Origin: a virus
Length of the DNA stretch: 35,626 nucleotides
Virus record (IMG/VR): IMGVR_UViG_3300034283_001581
Location: 1 to 35,626 of that record
Reading direction: 5' to 3' (one strand)
In this document: in pieces, positions 30,792 through 35,626 of the stretch
How the letters are laid out: each line of letters begins with the position of its first letter
How positions within the stretch are numbered: position 1 is the first letter of the stretch
Translations under genes and position numbers: made by a program
The notes under the pieces: generated by a model
Database searches by the model: none
Told to the model about the DNA's origin: nothing
Seen by the model: only the letters and a program-made list of their open reading frames with translations

Positions 30792-31154
30792 ATGCAAACG
30801 CCAACATCAGCACCAACGCCAACAGCAGAGCAGCTTGCAATAAGGCTACTGTATCTGCAGGGACAGGAAAAAACGGTCAAGGATCAGATCAGCAAGCTCA
30901 AGGAAGAGTTGGAAGCAATGCACGCCGCACATGCCATTGCGACAAAAACAGAATGCAAGGCTCAGTTTAATGATGGCACCACAAAGAAAGTGCGGCTTGC
31001 CCGTGAAGCAACAGGCACCTACTTCAAAGTGGGCGATGACTTCAAGGATGAATTTAGCGGCGAATCGCACAAGCTCCAGGCCAAGTACTTAAAAGCCGGC
31101 AAGGCAGAGATGGCTGATAAGGCGCACACATGGAAGGTGCGGGTACTTAAGTAA
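30792..31154 (+). CDS. hypothetical protein with N-terminal coiled coil
   Basis: A 120-residue, lysine-rich protein. A Pro/Thr-rich leader is followed by a helix (A-E-Q-L-A-I-R-L-L to K-E-E-L-E-A-M) likely to form a coiled coil. The rest carries short strands with many Lys. It directly precedes the helicase gene (gap two bases), so it may act with it. No family is recognised. Confidence 0.5.
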   Translation: MQTPTSAPTPTAEQLAIRLLYLQGQEKTVKDQISKLKEELEAMHAAHAIATKTECKAQFNDGTTKKVRLAREATGTYFKVGDDFKDEFSGESHKLQAKYLKAGKAEMADKAHTWKVRVLK

Positions 31155-31156
31155 TA

Positions 31157-32569
31157 ATGTTTGACCTTAGGGATTACCAGCGCAATCTCTCTGGTCTAAC
31201 AGTTGAGCACATGAACGAAGGGGGCGCACCTTGCCTGGTGTCCCCCACCGGCTCTGGCAAAACTGTTATGCTAGCAGAGATAACACGCCTGTACCGTCAA
31301 TGGGGCTATCAAGTCATCCTGGCGGCGCACCGCAATGAAATCATTAAACAGCTTGCCGCATCATGCCGTAAGCACTGCAATGAACCTGTAGGGTTCTACA
31401 CTGCTAAGCGTATGACGGAAGATCGCGGCATCATGGTGACAATGATGCCGACACTTGCGCGTAGGCGTGAAGCGATCTCTACGTTTAAGGGCAGGGTGCT
31501 GCTGCTCGATGAATGCCATCATATACAGGCAAAGACGTATCAGGAGATTATACGTGCAATGCAGCCTGCATTCTTTGCCGGCGCTAGTGCAACGCCAATC
31601 ACACCAACCGGCGCCGGGCTGGGTAAATTTGGCATCACCAAGCTAATACTTGGTCCGCAGCCTAAGCAGTTAATGGACGATGGCTCACTATGCAAGTACA
31701 AGATGTTTGGCGGTGATGATGCAGTAGTTGACACTGAAGGCGTAACAACACGCGGCGGAGATTTCAAAAAGGAAGAGATTGAAGAACGCATTGTCAAAGT
31801 ACAAGGCGACTTCTTGCGTGATCTATTGCATTTCAACCCAGACTTGCATCCTACCATTACGGTAACGATTAGCGTTGAACATGCCAATAGAATTGCGGAA
31901 GAGTATAAAGCGCAAGGCATCAGCGCTGAAGTTGTCATCGGCACTACATCAGACCGCGACCGTGATTATGCGTTTGAGCGCTTTACTGCCGGCGATTTGA
32001 AGGTAATTGTTTCCGTTGCATTGATTGATGAAGGCTTAGACCTGCCGGCCGCAACATGCTTGCAGCTTATTAGGCCAACACGTTCATTGCGACTCTGGAA
32101 GCAACTTATCGGCAGGGTATTGCGCACCGATTCAAAAAATCCAGACAAGGTAGCGCTAATTATTGACCATGGCAACTGCTGGCGCAATTTACCATTGCCG
32201 CATGAGCCGATTGATTGGACGCTAGAAGGTAAGGTCAAGATCAAAAAGACTAAGTTTCATCTTAGTGCAGAGAAAGAAGTAGTCGAGAAGCCGGATAAAC
32301 CAGAGCGACTTTTGCTTGCAAAAGGTGATCGGCGGGAGCTGAGAGAATTGTCAATCGAAGATTTGTATGAGCAAAGAATACAAAAGCGCGTGAAAGCCGC
32401 CAAAAAGAATCTATACCTTGTTGAAGCAAAAAGTTTCAACCCTTCCATTTTGTGGCCATGGGCACATAGCCCCGAGGGGCTTACCAACGATCAACGACGG
32501 CGGGTCGAGCGCTGTCTTGGCCTGCCGTTCGGCCATTGCGGAGACGCGGAGGCAGTGCAACGTTACTAA
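31157..32569 (+). CDS. SF2 DNA helicase (DECH box)
   Basis: A 470-residue helicase. Motifs: Q-like D-Y-Q-R (6-9), Walker A P-T-G-S-G-K35-T, motif II D118-E-C-H121, S-A-T-P (motif III, about 143-146), V-A-L-I-D-E-G-L-D-L-P (motif V) and Q-L-I-G-R-V-L-R (motif VI). It is of the type found in many phages near recombination genes, with a role in replication, branch remodelling or restart. The C-terminal 100 residues are charged and helical. ATG 31157 follows the previous stop by two bases. Confidence 0.88.
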   Translation: MFDLRDYQRNLSGLTVEHMNEGGAPCLVSPTGSGKTVMLAEITRLYRQWGYQVILAAHRNEIIKQLAASCRKHCNEPVGFYTAKRMTEDRGIMVTMMPTLARRREAISTFKGRVLLLDECHHIQAKTYQEIIRAMQPAFFAGASATPITPTGAGLGKFGITKLILGPQPKQLMDDGSLCKYKMFGGDDAVVDTEGVTTRGGDFKKEEIEERIVKVQGDFLRDLLHFNPDLHPTITVTISVEHANRIAEEYKAQGISAEVVIGTTSDRDRDYAFERFTAGDLKVIVSVALIDEGLDLPAATCLQLIRPTRSLRLWKQLIGRVLRTDSKNPDKVALIIDHGNCWRNLPLPHEPIDWTLEGKVKIKKTKFHLSAEKEVVEKPDKPERLLLAKGDRRELRELSIEDLYEQRIQKRVKAAKKNLYLVEAKSFNPSILWPWAHSPEGLTNDQRRRVERCLGLPFGHCGDAEAVQRY

Positions 32570-32592
32570 ATGTTAAGAGATCAACATGCGGC

Positions 32593-32621
32593 ATGGCAGC
32601 GATGCTTTAAGCGGTTATTAT
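32593..32621 (+). promoter_or_regulatory. possible promoter of the small-gene chain
   Basis: ATGGCA (32593-32598, four of six -35 bases), a 17-base spacer and TATTAT (32616-32621, five of six -10 bases). The GTG at 32650 lies 28 bases further. It lies in the only real gap between helicase and the overlapping small genes. Confidence 0.4.
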
Positions 32622-32649
32622 TGTCTTGTTCAACCAGCCACAGGTAAAC

Positions 32650-33338
<689 letters not shown>

Positions 33339-33342
<4 letters not shown>

Positions 33343-33470
33343 TTCGTTTTCTTTCCCCTCTTTTGTTGGGCATCTTGCTAGGAGCGAGCTTTCTCGCCAG
33401 TAGCGATCTACCAGCTCGATTCCAGCAATTCTTGCTTAATCGCAATCCACCTACTCAGTACCTGCCATGA
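33339..33470 (+). CDS. small signal-peptide-like membrane protein
   Basis: A 43-residue protein. The N-terminus is basic-hydrophobic (M-I-R-F-L-S-P-L-L-L-G-I-L-L-G-A-S-F-L-A), a membrane anchor or signal peptide, followed by a short polar tail with P-P-T-Q-Y-L-P. The ATG overlaps the preceding stop (ATGA) and its TGA overlaps the next ATG in the same way. Too short to assign. Confidence 0.5.
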
Positions 33471-33637
33471 CGCAGTACGGCTACATCCGTTGGCGCAGCA
33501 CCCTGACCGGCAAAGAGGGCGGAGGCAATGTGCCTATCGCCAACCCTTCCGAAGAAGTGGCACTGGCAAACGACCTAAACCCTAGCCTCGTACATTGGTT
33601 TGTTCCTGCAACAGTACACATTCCTAAACCTTCCTAA
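33467..33637 (+). CDS. small hypothetical protein
   Basis: A 56-residue protein (M-T-Q-Y-G-Y-I-R-W-R-S-T-L-T...) with a W-R strand and a glycine-rich turn at about 15-21, ending V-H-I-P-K-P-S. It has no membrane segment. It is part of the overlapping chain: ATGA overlap at its start, TAATG at its end. Function is unknown. Confidence 0.45.
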   Translation: MTQYGYIRWRSTLTGKEGGGNVPIANPSEEVALANDLNPSLVHWFVPATVHIPKPS

Positions 33638-33813
33638 TGACTACACGGAAAAAATTTCCTCGCTTCAATCTATGGGTTACAGCCGGTAACCAAGCAAGCG
33701 TTATCTGCCATGGCGAGCTTGAAGAAATGAACCACCTCGCCATCTATGCCGGCATCGCAAATGTCTACGTTCTGCCTGATGGCACGGACTCTCCAGTGGA
33801 GGATCCAAAATGA
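33637..33813 (+). CDS. small hypothetical protein
   Basis: A 58-residue protein (M-T-T-R-K-K-F-P-R-F-N-L-W-V-T-A-G-N...) with a basic start, a helix (G-E-L-E-E-M-N-H-L-A) and a strand (A-N-V-Y-V-L-P-D-G), a small alpha/beta pattern. It shares start and stop overlaps with its neighbours. Function is unknown. Confidence 0.45.
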   Translation: MTTRKKFPRFNLWVTAGNQASVICHGELEEMNHLAIYAGIANVYVLPDGTDSPVEDPK

Positions 33814-33986
33814 TTAACCGCATTCTTTGCCTTGCTGGTATTCACGCATGGCACTACAGGCTAAGCGAGGTTGGTTATGTTCCGTTAAGGGGATGGCCGA
33901 TCGGCACAACCTGCCAGCACTGCGGCAAATCTCACCCTGACCCATTGCCGCCAATCCCGATACATGAGGACATTGGCCCGTGTTAA
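33810..33986 (+). CDS. small zinc-finger-like protein
   Basis: A 58-residue protein. C-L-A-G-I-H-A-W-H-Y-R followed at about residue 35 by C-Q-H-C-G-K-S-H. One Cys pair plus nearby Cys and His residues could hold zinc. Phages and cyanobacteria have small proteins of the layout 'ClxGxHxWxYR...RxCxxCG'. Such proteins often bind nucleic acid or host RNA polymerase; this one cannot be assigned. ATGA overlap at its start. Confidence 0.5.
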   Translation: MINRILCLAGIHAWHYRLSEVGYVPLRGWPIGTTCQHCGKSHPDPLPPIPIHEDIGPC

Positions 33987-34156
33987 GCATCACACGCACC
34001 AAGATAGCGTTTGTTGCGCTAATCCTTAGCGCTTCAACCCAAACGCTTCCGCTTTCAGCACTGTTCATCATCACCGCCCTTTTCGCTTTAATCCCATGGA
34101 AGTCACTCTTTACTTTGAGTCGCACCCAACGATCGAAGGACTCAAGGAGGAACTGA
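33980..34156 (+). CDS. small membrane protein, tentative
   Basis: A 58-residue frame from GTG 33980, overlapping the previous stop. It holds two hydrophobic stretches (I-A-F-V-A-L-I-L and L-F-I-I-T-A-L-F-A-L-I-P-W) and a basic end (R-T-Q-R-S-K-D-S-R-R-N). It fills an otherwise empty 110-base gap in the chain, but overlaps the next gene by 61 bases, which is unusual here. It is real only if both are translated. Confidence 0.4.
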   Translation: MLSITRTKIAFVALILSASTQTLPLSALFIITALFALIPWKSLFTLSRTQRSKDSRRN

Positions 34157-34392
34157 AAAATCTCCAGCCACCATATAGCGTGGAGATCATACAGAATCCA
34201 ATCCATGAGTTTCTTGATTGCGATACTGTTGAGGAACTACACGCCTTCTTGTGTGCGGGCGATTACGCCGTCAATGACAATGAAGATTTCTTGGTTGAGG
34301 TTGAAGAGATCAACCCGCCGCCGGATGATGACCGCGATCATCCAAGCCTGACGGCTGCAGAGCGTAATCCTAGCATGGTGAATCAGCCATGA
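34096..34392 (+). CDS. acidic hypothetical protein
   Basis: A 98-residue protein from ATG 34096, the only start in frame. Strongly acidic (E/D-rich; N-D-N-E-D-F-L-V-E-V-E-E), with a helix (E-G-L-K-E-E-L-K-N-L) and a strand (Y-S-V-E-I-I). The end, D-D-D-R-D-H-P, is disordered. Acidic small phage proteins sometimes mimic DNA, but no evidence here goes beyond composition. ATGA overlap with the next gene. Confidence 0.5.
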   Translation: MEVTLYFESHPTIEGLKEELKNLQPPYSVEIIQNPIHEFLDCDTVEELHAFLCAGDYAVNDNEDFLVEVEEINPPPDDDRDHPSLTAAERNPSMVNQP

Positions 34393-34688
34393 AGGTTACC
34401 GTAAGCCGCGATTATCTTGCGGCACTTTCCTCTCCCTGCTTGGATGTTACCTTTAGCGTAAACATGCACGAATTTCAGGAATGGAAATTTCAGCGCTATG
34501 GAAACGCAGAGGTTTTTCCGCTAAATAGTATCGATCCAGTGGGCGAAGCGCTACATCTTTTGAGAGAGTTTTACCTGAGCCAACGACAAGGCAACTGGAG
34601 GGAGCGCGGCTTAATGGATATCGTTGAGGCGATAGTTGAAGTGTGCGATACAAGTAAATTACTCCCTCCCAATGAAACCAATGGCTGA
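34389..34688 (+). CDS. hypothetical protein
   Basis: A 99-residue protein (M-K-V-T-V-S-R-D-Y-L-A-A-L-S-S-P) with N-terminal strands, an H-E-F-Q-E-W-K-F segment and two helices (G-E-A-L-H-L-L-R-E-F-Y and L-M-D-I-V-E-A-I-V-E-V). It looks like a compact soluble protein. Start and stop overlap its neighbours. Function is unknown. Confidence 0.5.
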   Translation: MKVTVSRDYLAALSSPCLDVTFSVNMHEFQEWKFQRYGNAEVFPLNSIDPVGEALHLLREFYLSQRQGNWRERGLMDIVEAIVEVCDTSKLLPPNETNG

Positions 34689-34869
34689 CATTTCAATACT
34701 AAAAGCCGAAGTCTCCCTGTTAGACGCAAAAGCATGGGCTTATATCGGCAGGCGAGCAATTTGCGGCGACTCTGACGCGCAATCTTTGATCAACCTGCTT
34801 GAGTCGCAGGATGAGCTAGACACACTGCGCTCTATCGAAGCAGATAGGAACCTGGAGGAAGGCTTATGA
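34681..34869 (+). CDS. small helical hypothetical protein
   Basis: A 62-residue protein from ATG 34681, which overlaps the previous stop by eight bases; ATG 34672 would add three residues and 34636 more. It is almost wholly helical (E-V-S-L-L-D-A-K-A-W-A-Y-I-G-R-R; S-L-I-N-L-L-E-S-Q-D-E-L-D-T-L) and acidic at the end. It ends in an ATGA overlap. Function is unknown. Confidence 0.45.
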   Translation: MADISILKAEVSLLDAKAWAYIGRRAICGDSDAQSLINLLESQDELDTLRSIEADRNLEEGL

Positions 34870-35339
34870 CACTTCCCCCTATCAGCGAGCTGCAGGCTCT
34901 ACTCCACTATAACCAACTCACGGGCCAGTTCACATACCTCAGGCAGCGTGGTCCGCGAAAAATCGGTGATCCTGCCGGCAGCACCCAAGGGAACATTCCC
35001 TACCTGTTCCTTAATGGCCGGCAGCCGGCGGCACTGGTGGCCTGGATTATGGCCAATGGCACTGATCCTAGCCCGCAGTATGTTGTCTGCATTGACGGCA
35101 ATCCTCTCAACTTAGCGCTATGCAATCTAGCGCTATCCGATAAACCGCCATGTTATGATTCCCCTCACCGGAAGCGAGGAAGGCGGCCAGGTTGGGAGCG
35201 GACAGATATACGCAGATACAGGAAGACTGGCCTTTGGGTAGCAAAATACAAGGGCAAAATCATCGGTGAATTTCTTAGCCGGCCAGAGGCGATTGCTGCA
35301 AGGCGGTTAGCTGCTAAGGAGGATACGGAAGATGCCTAA
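34866..35339 (+). CDS. degenerate HNH-AP2-type protein
   Basis: A 157-residue protein with the layout of phage HNH-AP2 homing endonucleases. The opening L-L-H-Y-N-Q-L-T-G-Q-F-T-Y-L-R and A-A-L-V-A-W-I-M-A-N-G match 'LldYdpeTGvftw...ahrlAWl...G'. In the next segment (V-V-C-I-D-G-N-P-L-N-L-A-L-C-N-L) the catalytic His residues of 'IDHINGdp.DNR..NLR' are missing. A basic linker (R-K-R-G-R-R-P-G) leads to an AP2-like C-terminus (T-G-L-W-V-A-K-Y-K-G-K-I-I-G-E-F). It probably binds DNA without cutting. It overlaps both neighbours. Confidence 0.6.
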   Translation: MTLPPISELQALLHYNQLTGQFTYLRQRGPRKIGDPAGSTQGNIPYLFLNGRQPAALVAWIMANGTDPSPQYVVCIDGNPLNLALCNLALSDKPPCYDSPHRKRGRRPGWERTDIRRYRKTGLWVAKYKGKIIGEFLSRPEAIAARRLAAKEDTEDA

Positions 35340-35610
35340 TCTGATCTCGCCTGATCTTGACCTTAAGAGCGTAGACCTTAAGCGCACTTTATTTAAGAAT
35401 GTAAGGGTTGGCCAGTTGTTTCTTTACTGCGGTAGATGGTACTTGAGAAGATCGAAACTGCTGGCCGTTTACGCTGACACGCCAGGCGATGAAGTAGAGC
35501 GCTTTAAGCAAAAGATAATGGTAAAAGTTCTACGCGAGGATCACCTACCGCCGGCAAGGAAGGAGGTTGGCTTGACGTTTGATGAATTTATCAACCAAGC
35601 AACATTTTAG
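35332..35610 (+). CDS. hypothetical protein
   Basis: A 92-residue protein starting at ATG 35332, eight bases before the end of the previous gene. It has a strand-rich middle (V-G-Q-L-F-L-Y-C-G-R-W-Y-L-R-R-S-K) and a C-terminal helix (L-T-F-D-E-F-I-N-Q-A). The 'R-V-G-Q-x-F...G-x-x-Y-x-K/R' pattern is common in small phage proteins of unknown role. A TAAACT hexamer (35613-35618) follows at the window edge. Confidence 0.45.
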   Translation: MPNLISPDLDLKSVDLKRTLFKNVRVGQLFLYCGRWYLRRSKLLAVYADTPGDEVERFKQKIMVKVLREDHLPPARKEVGLTFDEFINQATF

Positions 35611-35626
35611 GCTAAACTGTCCCAGT

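Noticed and set aside
34096-34392. Acidic protein as a DNA-mimic anti-defence factor
   Set aside because: Only composition supports it. No known family pattern is visible, so it is left as hypothetical.

Overview
This window is part of the genome of a tailed double-stranded DNA phage with a long non-contractile tail (siphovirus layout). It starts at the major capsid protein and runs through head completion, tail, host recognition, lysis, replication and recombination, and a cluster of very small genes. The host is probably a cyanobacterium. The main clue is a leftward gene (22858-23463) whose product matches the plan of the cyanobacteria-specific cyAbrB regulators. Weak or absent Shine-Dalgarno sequences also fit. 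G+C looks moderate. I see no terminase, portal, integrase, DNA polymerase, tRNA, CRISPR array or insertion sequence. The packaging genes presumably lie to the left of base 1.

Layout: 98-4479 (+) holds capsid, head-tail connector genes, tail terminator and tail tube, with intrinsic terminators after the capsid and tail tube genes. 4574-5093 (+) is a two-frame tail assembly chaperone whose second part is probably reached by a programmed +1 shift. 5136-10220 (+) is a 1694-residue tape measure protein with an embedded M23 peptidase domain. 10220-17686 (+) is the tail tip: a lambda L/K/I-J-like series, a protein with a duplicated domain and an 81-bp tandem duplication, and a second tail-tube-like protein. 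17720-21654 (+) holds a coiled-coil membrane protein, three fibre proteins, an unknown protein and a lectin-like adhesin. 21682-22754 (+) is a holin-like protein and a C39-type endolysin. A strong bidirectional terminator (22780-22812) separates this rightward arm from a leftward arm.

The leftward arm (28791 down to 22858) encodes a Toprim/DUF3987 primase-helicase, a zinc-ribbon protein, an ERF single-strand annealing protein, a putative ssDNA-binding protein, a PD-(D/E)XK exonuclease and the cyAbrB-like regulator. ERF, ssDNA-binding protein and exonuclease overlap start-to-stop and form a recombination operon. A terminator-shaped hairpin with eight U lies inside codons 6-15 of the exonuclease gene. 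The cyAbrB-like gene has its own promoter-like sequence.

Right of 28791, transcription turns rightward again: small unknown genes, a RuvC-like resolvase, an SF2 helicase, and from 32650 to 35610 an unbroken chain of eleven small genes joined by overlaps. Their functions are mostly unknown; they are natural candidates for host-interaction factors. The chain includes an alanine-rich protein built on a GCC triplet expansion and a degenerate HNH-AP2 protein. Several units are preceded by a -10-like hexamer (TATGAT/TACAAT type) about 25-40 bases before the start codon.
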